Of a DNA stretch of 33,969 bases, positions 1 through 6,713 are shown piece by piece; position 1 is the stretch's first letter, and each line of letters opens with the position of its first letter. The stretch comes from an uncultured Enterococcus sp. (GTDB lineage Bacteria; Bacillota; Bacilli; Lactobacillales; Enterococcaceae), in the NCBI GenBank assembly GCA_946409145.1, contig CAMJVA010000002.1:1-33969 (forward strand). Reading direction: 5' to 3'. The position numbers were made by a program, and so were the translations under genes. The notes under the pieces are model-generated. The model was not told the origin of the DNA, did no database searches, and saw only the letters and a list, made by a program, of their open reading frames with translations.

Positions 1-107
1 AACCTTATTTAATTCAAAAAGGTTTTTTAAAACGCACAGCAAGAGGAAGAGTGGCCACGGTGAAAGCCTATGAACACTTAGGAATTCCTTTTTCTTATGA
101 TGATTAA
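1..107 (+). CDS. ruvB: RuvB Holliday junction helicase, C-terminal fragment
   Basis: The window opens inside this gene; the frame with codons at positions 3, 6, 9 and so on runs open to the TAA at 105-107. The readable tail contains YLIQKGFLKRTARGRVAT followed by KAYEHLGIPFSYDD. The QxGFLxRTxRGRxAT segment is the hallmark of the RuvB C-terminal winged-helix DNA-binding domain. RuvB is the AAA+ motor that drives Holliday junction branch migration with RuvA. Only about 34 residues are visible, so the ATPase part cannot be judged. A hairpin terminator follows about 25 bp after the stop. Confidence 0.9.
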   Translation, partial: PYLIQKGFLKRTARGRVATVKAYEHLGIPFSYDD

Positions 108-130
108 AAAATGAGTTTCCATCACTTTAT

Positions 131-172
131 TTAAAAGAGGAAAGGCGCGGCCTAACCTCTTTTATTTTTTTC
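131..172 (+). terminator. Rho-independent terminator after ruvB
   Basis: AAAAGAGG (133-140) pairs with CCTCTTTT (156-163), with an inner AGG/CCT pairing around CGCGG. A T-rich run follows to 172. Confidence 0.75.
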
Positions 173-213
173 TTAAAAAATTTTTGCTACAATGAAAAAA
201 AGGAGCTAATGAG

Positions 214-777
214 ATGGAAAAAAAACAAAGTACCAAAAAAGCTTTACAAGAAGCTTTAATTCATCTTTGTCTAGAGCAGCCTTTTTCCAAAGTTTCTGTT
301 AAAGAGATTACCCAAGAAGCAGGAATTAATCGACAAACTTTTTATTATCATTATAAAGATAAAGAAACTTTATTGAAGGAAGTTTATTATGAAGACTCCC
401 TTCATTTTATGGATGAAGATATTAGTTTGACCAATTGGGAAGAAGAAGCTTTACTCATGTTAAAGGCGATGTATGAAAAAAAAGATTTTTATCAACATTC
501 TTTATATGGAAAAAATTATCTTTTATTTGATATTTTTACTGACTTAATTGAGTCTCGTTTTATTGATTTGTTTGCTTTACTTGATGAAGACAAACATTTA
601 TTAGTGGAAGACAAAAATTTTTACGCCAGTTTTTTTGCTTATGGTTGCAGCGGGGTCTTACAAAAATGGTTAGTAACTGGGTTAAAAGAACCTCCCATTG
701 AAATGGCCGCTAGACTTTATCGCTTAGCCAAAGACGTGGAATTTTTTGCTATGGGCTTATACGATGGGTACCGTTAA
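214..777 (+). CDS. TetR/AcrR-family transcriptional regulator
   Basis: This 187-residue protein has the TetR layout: an N-terminal helix-turn-helix around residues 27-57 (VSVKEITQEAGINRQTFYYHYKDK, the typical TetR recognition-helix pattern ending in FYYHF/Y-x-x-K), then an all-helical ligand or dimerisation domain rich in aromatic residues. The ATG at 214 follows an AAGGAG ribosome binding site at 199-204. A TACAAT box at 188-193 is a plausible -10, but its -35 is poor. The ligand and targets are unknown. The next gene is on the opposite strand, so co-transcription gives no clue; the C-terminal part resembles TetR members of low-GC Gram-positives that control detoxification or dihydroxyacetone genes, from memory only. 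No truncation is visible. Confidence 0.85.
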   Translation: MEKKQSTKKALQEALIHLCLEQPFSKVSVKEITQEAGINRQTFYYHYKDKETLLKEVYYEDSLHFMDEDISLTNWEEEALLMLKAMYEKKDFYQHSLYGKNYLLFDIFTDLIESRFIDLFALLDEDKHLLVEDKNFYASFFAYGCSGVLQKWLVTGLKEPPIEMAARLYRLAKDVEFFAMGLYDGYR

Positions 778-825
778 AAATGAGTGTTGTGCCCTTGTTT
801 CCTTTAGTAGTTGAACGACTTTTGA

Positions 826-866
826 TGAAAAAAAAGAGAGCTGAACAAAATGTCCAACTCTCTTAA
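826..866 (-). terminator. Rho-independent terminator of the OsmC-like gene
   Basis: AAGAGAG (834-840) pairs with CTCTCTT (858-864); the stem extends inward through AGCTGAACA/TGTCCAACT with G-U pairs. On the minus strand it is followed by a T run (complement of the A run 828-835), so it serves the minus-strand gene just upstream. Confidence 0.75.
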
Positions 867-882
867 ATGATTTATGAAATTT

Positions 883-1332
883 TTACGCTGGACAGTTTAA
901 AGTGTCCCCATTTTCTTCATTGACTAAAGTTAAGGCTGTAGGGTGTTGTAAAATATGATAAACCATACTTGTTTCTTGAGCTCGTTTTAAAAAGGCCATT
1001 TTTTCTTTTTCTGAAAGATTGGCTTTCAAATGAAAACTAAACTCAATTTTATTAAAAGGATTAATATTATCTTGTTTAATATATTCAGGATAAACTAGCC
1101 CTTTCACACTAACAGACAATTCTTTCAGAGAAACATTTTCTTTTTTCGCCAGAGAAACAGCTGAAGAACATAAACTAGTTGCAAATGAGGCCATGAGTAA
1201 TTGCATTGAGTCAGGGCCAAGATCAGTTCCCCCAACTTCTCGCATGCGATCGGAAATCAAGGTGTGGTGACCAGCGTTATTTTGAACTTGGTAACCTTTG
1301 TGCAAATAAGTGGCACTAGCTGTAATTTCCAT
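883..1332 (-). CDS. OsmC/Ohr-like family protein
   Basis: This 149-residue protein has the OsmC fold signature: a short N-terminal beta region, then the GGTDLGPDSMQLLMASFATSLCSSAV segment, which matches the conserved G-x-x-PxxLLxAAxAxCxxxxx helix with the peroxidatic-type Cys at residue 55. OsmC and Ohr enzymes reduce organic hydroperoxides with a second, resolving Cys in an A-x-x-xCP-x-x-x-x-L motif. Here the equivalent position reads RAQETSMVYHIL and has no Cys; the only other late Cys is C147 in the terminal LNCPA. It is therefore closer to the YhfA-like OsmC branch or has altered chemistry. The start at 1332 has a strong GGAGGA ribosome binding site. The gene is divergent from the phosphatase gene and ends in its own terminator. 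Confidence 0.8.
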   Translation of the reverse strand: MEITASATYLHKGYQVQNNAGHHTLISDRMREVGGTDLGPDSMQLLMASFATSLCSSAVSLAKKENVSLKELSVSVKGLVYPEYIKQDNINPFNKIEFSFHLKANLSEKEKMAFLKRAQETSMVYHILQHPTALTLVNEENGDTLNCPA

Positions 1333-1347
1333 AAAAATCCTCCTTTT

Positions 1348-1398
1348 ATTGCCTGTTTATTTTCTTTAAAGATACAAAGAAAAAAGAAGAAAGGCAAT
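1348..1398. repeat. Inverted repeat between divergent genes
   Basis: ATTGCCT at 1348-1354 is the exact inverse of AGGCAAT at 1392-1398. The inner parts TTCTTT (1362-1367) and AAAGAA (1376-1381) also pair, so the region could form a long AT-rich imperfect hairpin. It lies between the OsmC-like gene and the phosphatase gene, directly upstream of the OsmC ribosome binding site, so it could be an operator or a 5'-leader structure. No known motif is recognised. Confidence 0.4.
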
Positions 1399-1465
1399 AA
1401 TATCAGGGGTTTTTTAATTTTATTTTCATAAAGAAAACAAATTGAAATATAAAGGAGAAAATATT

Positions 1466-1891
1466 ATGAGAATTCTTTTTGTATGTTTAGGTAATATTTG
1501 TCGTTCTCCCATGGCAGAAATGTTAGCAAGAGACATTATTGCTAAAAATTCTTGGGAAGAAAAATACCAAGTGGACTCTTGTGCCATTTCTTCTTATGAA
1601 GTAGGAAATCCTCCTCATATGGGAACAGTGAGCATTTTAAAAGAAAAAAAGATTCCCTTAGTTTTTCATGAAGCCCGCCAAATGACTTTAGAAGATTATG
1701 AAAAATACGATTTGATTTTAGGAATGGATAATAAAAACGTCACGAAACTAAAAAAAGATGCTCCGGAAAAATATCGCCAGAAAGTGCATCTTTTTTTAGA
1801 AAATCAAGAAGTCCCTGATCCATATTACACAGGAAATTTTTTAGAAACATATACTTTATTATCCAAAGGAATGAAAAAGTGGTTAGTTTAA
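1466..1891 (+). CDS. Low-molecular-weight protein tyrosine phosphatase
   Basis: The ATG at 1466 gives 141 residues and follows an AAAGGAGAAAA ribosome binding site; an upstream TTG at 1442 lies before that site and is rejected. The protein opens with MRILFVCLGNICRSPMAE, the LMW-PTPase P-loop C-x5-R-S with catalytic Cys7 and Arg13, and has the general-acid DPYY motif at Asp118. It should hydrolyse phosphotyrosine (possibly arginine phosphate) through a phosphocysteine intermediate in the cytoplasm. No tyrosine kinase or capsule gene is next to it, so its substrate is unknown. It is slightly short for the family (about 150) but has all catalytic residues. Its stop lies only 6 bp from the stop of the convergent flavoprotein gene, with no visible terminator between them. 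Confidence 0.9.
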   Translation: MRILFVCLGNICRSPMAEMLARDIIAKNSWEEKYQVDSCAISSYEVGNPPHMGTVSILKEKKIPLVFHEARQMTLEDYEKYDLILGMDNKNVTKLKKDAPEKYRQKVHLFLENQEVPDPYYTGNFLETYTLLSKGMKKWLV

Positions 1892-1897
1892 CTTCTT

Positions 1898-2965
1898 TTA
1901 AAATTTTTCTCCTGTGAGCTCTTCCATTAAATCTTGGACAGTGGTCATTTTATTTAAGCGCCAAACATTTTCTCCAGCAAAAACCAACCCTTCTTCTGGG
2001 GTTTCATGAGCACTTTTTAATAAGTGCTCAGAAATACAGTAAGGAATATTTTTTCGATCACAGTGTTTAAAGGCTAAACAATTACGACATTTTTCAATAG
2101 GGATGCTCGCTTCACTAATTTTTTTAGTGAAGCTATTTTTTATGGCTCGAGCCGGCATACCCACGGGACTTTTAATAATAACTAAATCATCTTTGGTGGC
2201 GTTTAAATAGGCTTCTTTGAATTTTTTTGGTGCGTCACATTCTTCAGTCGTGACAAAACTCGTGGCCATTTGAACACCACTGCAACCAAGGGAGAGGTAA
2301 TGTTCAATATCTTTTTTATCAAAAACACCACCGGCAAAAATAACCGGAATTTCCTTTTGATATTTTTCAGAAAAGGTTTGAACCACACTGATGATTTTTT
2401 TAACTTCTTCATCCATATTTGTTTCTAATTGTGTCAGTTTAAAACCTAAATGTCCTCCTGCTTTTGGTCCTTCTACGACTAAAAAATCAGCCGTTTTTCC
2501 AAAATGTTTATCCCAATATTTCAATAAAATGTTGCAGCCTTTACTACTAGAAACAATCGGGGCAATTTTAGTGAGGCTGTCTTTCACAAGGCCAGGAAGC
2601 TCGGTAGGTAGACCGCCACCAGAAATAATCACATCGGCTTTGGCTTTTACACATGCTTCAATATATTTTCCATACTGATAAGTAGAGGCCATTACATTAA
2701 AACCTAAAAGACCATTAGTGCCTTTTTGGGCAATTTTTCGCGCTTTTTCTAATTCTAAAGGAATCGCTTTTAAATTAGCTTTTAAAGGATTTTTTTCAAA
2801 ACTATCTAAGTGACAGCCAATTTGAGCCGTGGAAATAATGCCAATTCCCCCAAATTTTGCCACATGTCCAGAAAGGTTAGCAAGGGAGATACCAATGCCC
2901 ATTCCCCCTTGAATAATCGGATATTTACTTTTTAGTTCACCAATATTTAAAGCAGGTAGATTCAT
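1898..2965 (-). CDS. FabK-like / nitronate monooxygenase-like FMN flavoprotein with Cys-rich tail
   Basis: This 355-residue TIM-barrel flavoprotein belongs to the 2-nitropropane dioxygenase/FabK superfamily. It shows the N-terminal PIIQGGMGIGIS phosphate/FMN segment, ISGGGLPTELP, the EGPKAGGHLGF loop with His172 (equivalent to the catalytic His of FabK) and the IFAGGVFDKKDI / LGCSGVQMATSF FMN-phosphate elements. Unlike true FabK (about 310-320 residues) it has a tail with C293-x2-C296-x5-C302-x7-C310. Similar Cys-rich tails occur, as I recall, in clostridial nitronate monooxygenase-annotated proteins. Substrate is unresolved: nitronate oxidation, an enoyl-thioester reduction or another NAD(P)H-dependent step. 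A FabT-type box sits in its predicted promoter start region and it is divergent from fabT, which argues for a lipid-related role. The start at 2965 has a good AAGGAGA site. Confidence 0.8.
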   Translation of the reverse strand: MNLPALNIGELKSKYPIIQGGMGIGISLANLSGHVAKFGGIGIISTAQIGCHLDSFEKNPLKANLKAIPLELEKARKIAQKGTNGLLGFNVMASTYQYGKYIEACVKAKADVIISGGGLPTELPGLVKDSLTKIAPIVSSSKGCNILLKYWDKHFGKTADFLVVEGPKAGGHLGFKLTQLETNMDEEVKKIISVVQTFSEKYQKEIPVIFAGGVFDKKDIEHYLSLGCSGVQMATSFVTTEECDAPKKFKEAYLNATKDDLVIIKSPVGMPARAIKNSFTKKISEASIPIEKCRNCLAFKHCDRKNIPYCISEHLLKSAHETPEEGLVFAGENVWRLNKMTTVQDLMEELTGEKF

Positions 2966-2982
2966 AAAGATTCTCCTTTTCT

Positions 2983-3033
2983 TTTGATTATCAAACTTTT
3001 TTCAACTGTAAAAAAATAAAAGTCATTTGTCAA
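2983..3033 (-). promoter_or_regulatory. Promoter and FabT-type operator of the divergent flavoprotein gene
   Basis: On the minus strand a TTGACA -35 (3033-3028) is followed after 17 bp by TACAGT (3010-3005) as -10. Just downstream lies the perfect dyad TTTGATTATCAAA (2983-2995), which matches the FabT consensus remembered from streptococci (TTTGAnTATCAAA). It would cover about +3 to +15 of the transcript, a repressing position. Confidence 0.75.
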
Positions 3034-3125
3034 CTTAAATTTTTTTACTAAAGCCAAAAAGTCAATAAATTCAAGGAACAAAGGAAAAATAAAATATTAA
3101 TGAAAAATTTCTCATAATTTTTTCC

Positions 3126-3182
3126 TTGCAATTTATTTTTCAAGTAGGTATAGTTTGCCTATCAAATTGTTTGATAATCAAA
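3126..3182 (+). promoter_or_regulatory. FAS II operon promoter with two tandem FabT-type boxes
   Basis: TTGCAA (3126-3131), a 17-bp spacer and TATAGT (3149-3154) form a good sigma-A promoter. A near-match box TTTGCCTATCAAA (3154-3166) begins at the last base of the -10, and a perfect dyad TTTGATAATCAAA (3170-3182) follows 16 bp downstream. Both match the FabT consensus and would overlap the transcription start, which suggests autorepression of fabT and the whole operon, with acyl-ACP as co-repressor as known for FabT. Confidence 0.85.
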
Positions 3183-3205
3183 TTAATTTTCAGGGAGGTG
3201 AGAAT

Positions 3206-3646
3206 TTGGATGAACGGGTGGAATTAATTAATGAGTATTTAGTTTCTGTGTTCAACGATATTTTAACCATTGAAGAATCTGAATTGAAAAAATCCTCTTT
3301 TAATGATTTATCCATTAAAGAAATGCACACTATTGAAGCCATTGGTCTTTACAAAAAAAAGACCATGTCAGAAGTGGCTAAGGAATTATCAGTAACCGTT
3401 GGTACTTTAACTGTGGCAGTGAATCATTTGGTGAAAAAAGATTATGTGGAACGCATTCGCTCAGAAGATGACCGCCGAGTGGTGAAGTTAGCCCTAACGA
3501 AAAAAGGAAAACTTGTTTTTCGAGTTCATCAAGCTTTTCATCGTAAAATGGTCCAAGAAATTTTAAAAGACATGGATAACCAACAAGAAGATGTGTTAAT
3601 TACTGCTTTAGGAAAATTACATTTTTTCTTACAGGAGTTTAAGTAA
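3206..3646 (+). CDS. fabT: FabT, MarR-family repressor of fatty acid synthesis
   Basis: The 146-residue protein from the TTG at 3206 is a MarR-type winged-helix regulator: LSIKEMHTIEAIG, then the HTH MSEVAKELSVTVGTLTVAVNHLVKKDYVERIRSEDDRRVVKLALTKKG with the wing residues DDRR. The SIKEMHTI and NEYLVSVFNDIL segments are those I recall from streptococcal FabT (144 aa). FabT senses acyl-ACP and represses FAS II genes when exogenous fatty acids are used. The TTG start is chosen because GGGAGGTG (3193-3199) lies at ideal spacing and because a start at 3155 would place coding sequence inside the promoter and operators. It heads the operon, with 12 bp to fabH. Confidence 0.92.
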   Translation: MDERVELINEYLVSVFNDILTIEESELKKSSFNDLSIKEMHTIEAIGLYKKKTMSEVAKELSVTVGTLTVAVNHLVKKDYVERIRSEDDRRVVKLALTKKGKLVFRVHQAFHRKMVQEILKDMDNQQEDVLITALGKLHFFLQEFK

Positions 3647-3658
3647 GGAGGATTTTTT

Positions 3659-4579
3659 TTGCAAATATTAAAAACAGCTCACTTCTTACCAGAAAAAGTC
3701 CTGACCAATCTGGATTTAGAAAAAACTTTAGACACTACAGATGACTGGATTAAAAGCCGAACAGGGATTTCTTTACGCCACATAGGAGAAAATATCACCA
3801 CAAGTGACATGGCCATTGAAGTGGGAAAAAAACTTTTAGGAGATATAGATCCTTTAAGTATTGACTTTGTCATTGTGGCAACCTTCACGCCAGAATTGGC
3901 TATGCCCACTGTTTCTTGTAAGGTTCAAGGAGCTCTCGGTTTAAAAAATGCCTGTGCCTTTGATTTAAATGCTGCTTGCTCTGGGTTTGTTTACGCTATG
4001 AATGTGGCTAATGGACTGTTAAAAACAGGGTTAAAAAAAGGCATGGTCATTGGAGCCGAAAAAATTAGTTCCGTGTTAGATTTTCATGACCGAAAAACAG
4101 CTGTCTTATTTGGGGATGGAGCAGGGGGCGTGTTGTTAGAAGACAGTCCAAATCCTACTTACCAAATAATGGGAGCAGATGGTAAAAAAAGTGAGCTCCT
4201 TCAGTCTGGTTTTCCAGAAGGGACAGAAAAAATTTCCATGGACGGTCGAGGAATTTTTAATTTTGTTTTAGGGGAAGTCAAAGACAATATTTTAAAAACA
4301 GTGGAAAAAAGTCCCTATGCTTTAGAAGAAATTGATTATTTTTTACTTCATCAAGCGAATCTTCGTTTGTTAAAACAACTGGCACATAAATTTTCTTTGC
4401 CAGAAGAAAAATTTTTAGCGAACTTAGCAGAAACAGGCAACACTTCAGCTGCTAGTATTCCTATTTTATTATCAGAGTTTGTGGAAAAAGGTGTTCTAAA
4501 ACTTTTTTCCAAAGAAAAAATCCTTCTGTCTGGTTTTGGTGGAGGACTCACATACGGCACGATGATTATTACATTATAA
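3659..4579 (+). CDS. fabH: 3-oxoacyl-ACP synthase III (FabH)
   Basis: FabH condenses a short acyl-CoA (acetyl- or branched-chain) with malonyl-ACP to start fatty acid synthesis. The 306-residue protein carries the thiolase-fold catalytic triad Cys107 (AACSGFVYA), His231 (LLHQANLRLL) and Asn261 (GNTSAASIP), as well as FGDGAGGVLL and the C-terminal LSGFGGGLTYG. It is slightly shorter than typical FabH (about 320), mainly at the N terminus. Translation starts at a TTG (3659) 5-6 bases after AAGGAGGA, which overlaps the fabT stop region. The gene is second in the operon; the 35-bp gap to acpP contains only an AT-rich stretch and the acpP ribosome binding site. Confidence 0.95.
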   Translation: MQILKTAHFLPEKVLTNLDLEKTLDTTDDWIKSRTGISLRHIGENITTSDMAIEVGKKLLGDIDPLSIDFVIVATFTPELAMPTVSCKVQGALGLKNACAFDLNAACSGFVYAMNVANGLLKTGLKKGMVIGAEKISSVLDFHDRKTAVLFGDGAGGVLLEDSPNPTYQIMGADGKKSELLQSGFPEGTEKISMDGRGIFNFVLGEVKDNILKTVEKSPYALEEIDYFLLHQANLRLLKQLAHKFSLPEEKFLANLAETGNTSAASIPILLSEFVEKGVLKLFSKEKILLSGFGGGLTYGTMIITL

Positions 4580-4614
4580 AATAAAAAAATTTAAAAAATA
4601 AAAGGAGAATTACC

Positions 4615-4842
4615 ATGACATTTGAAAAAATCCAAGAAATTATTTGCGAAGAATTAGGAAAAGAAAAAGAAGAAGTAAAATTAGAAACGAATATTCAAGA
4701 AGAATTAGATGCAGATTCTTTAGATTTATTCCAAATCATTAATGAAATTGAAGATGCTTTTGAAGTGAAAATCGAATCAGAAGAAAATATTCATACAGTA
4801 GCAGATCTAGTTAATTATGTAGAAAGTCAATTAGTGAAATAA
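4615..4842 (+). CDS. acpP: Acyl carrier protein
   Basis: This 75-residue acidic protein carries the phosphopantetheine attachment motif DADSLDLFQIINEIED with Ser35 in the DSL triplet. It is the thioester carrier of all FAS II intermediates and, as acyl-ACP, the probable co-repressor ligand of FabT. The length is normal for the family. The AAAGGAGAA ribosome binding site is strong and the N-terminal codons are very A-rich, consistent with the high expression needed. It sits between fabH and fabK, the usual lactic acid bacterial order. Confidence 0.95.
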   Translation: MTFEKIQEIICEELGKEKEEVKLETNIQEELDADSLDLFQIINEIEDAFEVKIESEENIHTVADLVNYVESQLVK

Positions 4843-4860
4843 AAGGGGGACACGCGTTTC

Positions 4861-5802
4861 ATGGAAACAGCCATTACACAATTATTAGGCATTGAAAAAC
4901 CTATTTTTCAAGGGGGAATGGCCTGGGTGGCAGATAGTCATTTAGCCGCGGCTGTTTCTAATGCTGGAGGATTAGGAATTATTGGAGCAGGAAATGCACC
5001 AAAAGAAGTGGTTGAAAAAGAAATTGACACCATTTTTTCTTTAACGGATAAACCTTTTGGGGTCAACGTCATGCTTTTAAGTCCTTTTGCTAAAGATATT
5101 ATTTCCTTAGTCATTGAAAAAAAAGTTCCCGTAGTCACAACCGGTGCCGGAAATCCAGCGCCTTATATGAAAGAGTTAAAAGAAGCGGGAATAAAAGTTA
5201 TTCCTGTTGTTCCAAGTTGTGCTTTAGGTCAGCGCATGGAAAAAATTGGCGCTGATGCAGTTATTGGTGAGGGAATGGAAGCTGGAGGACATATTGGAAA
5301 ATTAACCACCATGAGTTTAATTCCTCAACTAGTGGATAGTTTAACTATTCCAGTCATTGCCGCAGGAGGCATTTGGGACAAACGAACCTTTGCAGCCAGT
5401 CTTTTACTAGGAGCAGCAGGAGTTCAAATGGGAACCGCCTTTTTAGTTGCTGAAGAATGTCAGGTTCACGATAACTACAAAGAAAAAGTTTTAAAAGCCA
5501 GAGACATTGACACGGTAATTACTAATCAATTTTTAGGGCATCCAGTGAGAGGGTTAAAAAATAAATTAACAACGCGCTATTTGCAATTAGAAAAAGAAGA
5601 AATGAAAAAAGAAAAACCCGACGCATCCTCTTTAGAAAATCTCGGTCAAGGGGCTTTAAGAAAAGCGGTGACTGAAGGAAATTTAGAAAGTGGTGCTTTT
5701 ATGGCTGGACAATGTGCCGGGGCTATTTCTAAAAGACAAACCTGCGCCGAAATTTTAAATGAAGTCTATGAAGGAGTCACTCTTTTAGGAGGTAATGCAT
5801 GA
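4861..5802 (+). CDS. fabK: Enoyl-ACP reductase II (FabK)
   Basis: FabK is the FMN- and NAD(P)H-dependent enoyl-ACP reductase that completes each elongation cycle and replaces FabI in many Lactobacillales; it is not sensitive to triclosan. The 313-residue protein shows PIFQGGMAWVAD at the N terminus, GEGMEAGGHIGKLTTM with catalytic His144, and IPVIAAGGIWDKR / LGAAGVQMGTAFL FMN-phosphate elements. The length matches pneumococcal FabK. It lacks the Cys-rich tail of the related flavoprotein at 1898-2965, and its place between acpP and fabD supports the call. The start ATG at 4861 follows AAAAGGGGGA. Its TGA overlaps the fabD ATG by 4 bp. Confidence 0.95.
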   Translation: METAITQLLGIEKPIFQGGMAWVADSHLAAAVSNAGGLGIIGAGNAPKEVVEKEIDTIFSLTDKPFGVNVMLLSPFAKDIISLVIEKKVPVVTTGAGNPAPYMKELKEAGIKVIPVVPSCALGQRMEKIGADAVIGEGMEAGGHIGKLTTMSLIPQLVDSLTIPVIAAGGIWDKRTFAASLLLGAAGVQMGTAFLVAEECQVHDNYKEKVLKARDIDTVITNQFLGHPVRGLKNKLTTRYLQLEKEEMKKEKPDASSLENLGQGALRKAVTEGNLESGAFMAGQCAGAISKRQTCAEILNEVYEGVTLLGGNA

Positions 5803-6713
5803 AAATTGCTTTAGCTTTTCCCGGACAGGGAGCACAAAAAATCGGTTTAGGGAAAGAATTTATGAGTTTTCCTACTTACAAAAAATATTTTACTCAAGCT
5901 TCCGAAATTTTAGGTTATGATTTGTTTTCTATTTGTCAAAGTGAAAAAATCCATGAAACAAAATACACTCAAGTGGCACTTTTTACTGCCAGTTTAGCGA
6001 CTTTAGAACTGTTAGAGCTAGATTATTCAAAAATTTCTTTAGGATTTGGTTTAAGCCTTGGGGAATACACCGCTTTAGTAGCTGGGAAAAAAGCGACTTT
6101 TGCTGAGTTTTTACCCATTGTGGAAAAAAGAGGACGACTCATGGGGGAAGTGAGTCAAAAATTTCCTGGGAAAATGGTGGTGACCATGAAAGTTCCTGTA
6201 GAAATTCTGACAGAAACTATTCATGAAGTGAATCCCAAAGAAGTGTTTATTTGTAACTTTAATACGAAAGAACAAATCGTTATTGGTGGAATGAATGACA
6301 GTGTGGATCAAGTGGTTTCTTTACTAAAAGAAAAAGGATTTAAAAAATTAATTCCTTTAAAAGTAAGCGGTGCTTTTCACACGCCCTTATTACATGAAGT
6401 AGTTGAAACCTTAACACCAGTTATTGAGCGGTTTTCTTTTGAAAAGGAAATTTTTCCTTTATTAAGTAATGTAACAGGGGAAATTCACGGCACTGATTTT
6501 AAAGAAAAACTAGTCCAACAAATTGAAAGTCCAGTAAAAATGGAAAAAATGTGTAACACTTTAAAACAAGAAGGCATCACTCACGTTTTAGAAATTGGCT
6601 GTGGCAATGTGGTAGGACAATTAGTGAAAAAAAATCAACCAGAAATAACACCTTTGACTATTGATACAAAAGAAAATCTAACCGCATTTAAGGAGTGGCA
6701 AAAACAATGGTAG
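5799..6713 (+). CDS. fabD: Malonyl-CoA:ACP transacylase (FabD)
   Basis: FabD moves malonyl groups from CoA to ACP and supplies FabH and FabF with extender units. The 304-residue protein shows FPGQGAQ near the N terminus, the nucleophile elbow GLSLGEYTAL with Ser86 (GLSLG rather than GHSLG, as I recall from other Lactobacillales), the malonyl carboxylate-binding Arg111 (KRGRLM) and catalytic His194 (SGAFHTPLL). The ATG overlaps the fabK stop in an ATGA arrangement that indicates translational coupling. The 3' end overlaps fabG by 7 bp. Confidence 0.94.
   Translation: MKIALAFPGQGAQKIGLGKEFMSFPTYKKYFTQASEILGYDLFSICQSEKIHETKYTQVALFTASLATLELLELDYSKISLGFGLSLGEYTALVAGKKATFAEFLPIVEKRGRLMGEVSQKFPGKMVVTMKVPVEILTETIHEVNPKEVFICNFNTKEQIVIGGMNDSVDQVVSLLKEKGFKKLIPLKVSGAFHTPLLHEVVETLTPVIERFSFEKEIFPLLSNVTGEIHGTDFKEKLVQQIESPVKMEKMCNTLKQEGITHVLEIGCGNVVGQLVKKNQPEITPLTIDTKENLTAFKEWQKQW

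Noticed and set aside
1442..1465. TTG at 1442 as start of the phosphatase
   Set aside because: It lies upstream of the AAAGGAG site; the ATG at 1466 gives the standard MRILFVC N terminus.
2391..2678. Open frame opposite the FabK-like gene
   Set aside because: Antisense shadow of a conserved gene, without a ribosome binding site or family features.
1898..2965. Calling the divergent flavoprotein a second FabK
   Set aside because: The family match and His172 fit, but the extra length and Cys-rich tail differ from true FabK, and a proper fabK exists at 4861-5802.
4580..4614. Internal promoter or extra FabT box before acpP
   Set aside because: The gap holds only A/T-rich sequence and a ribosome binding site; no TTTGA...TCAAA dyad is present.
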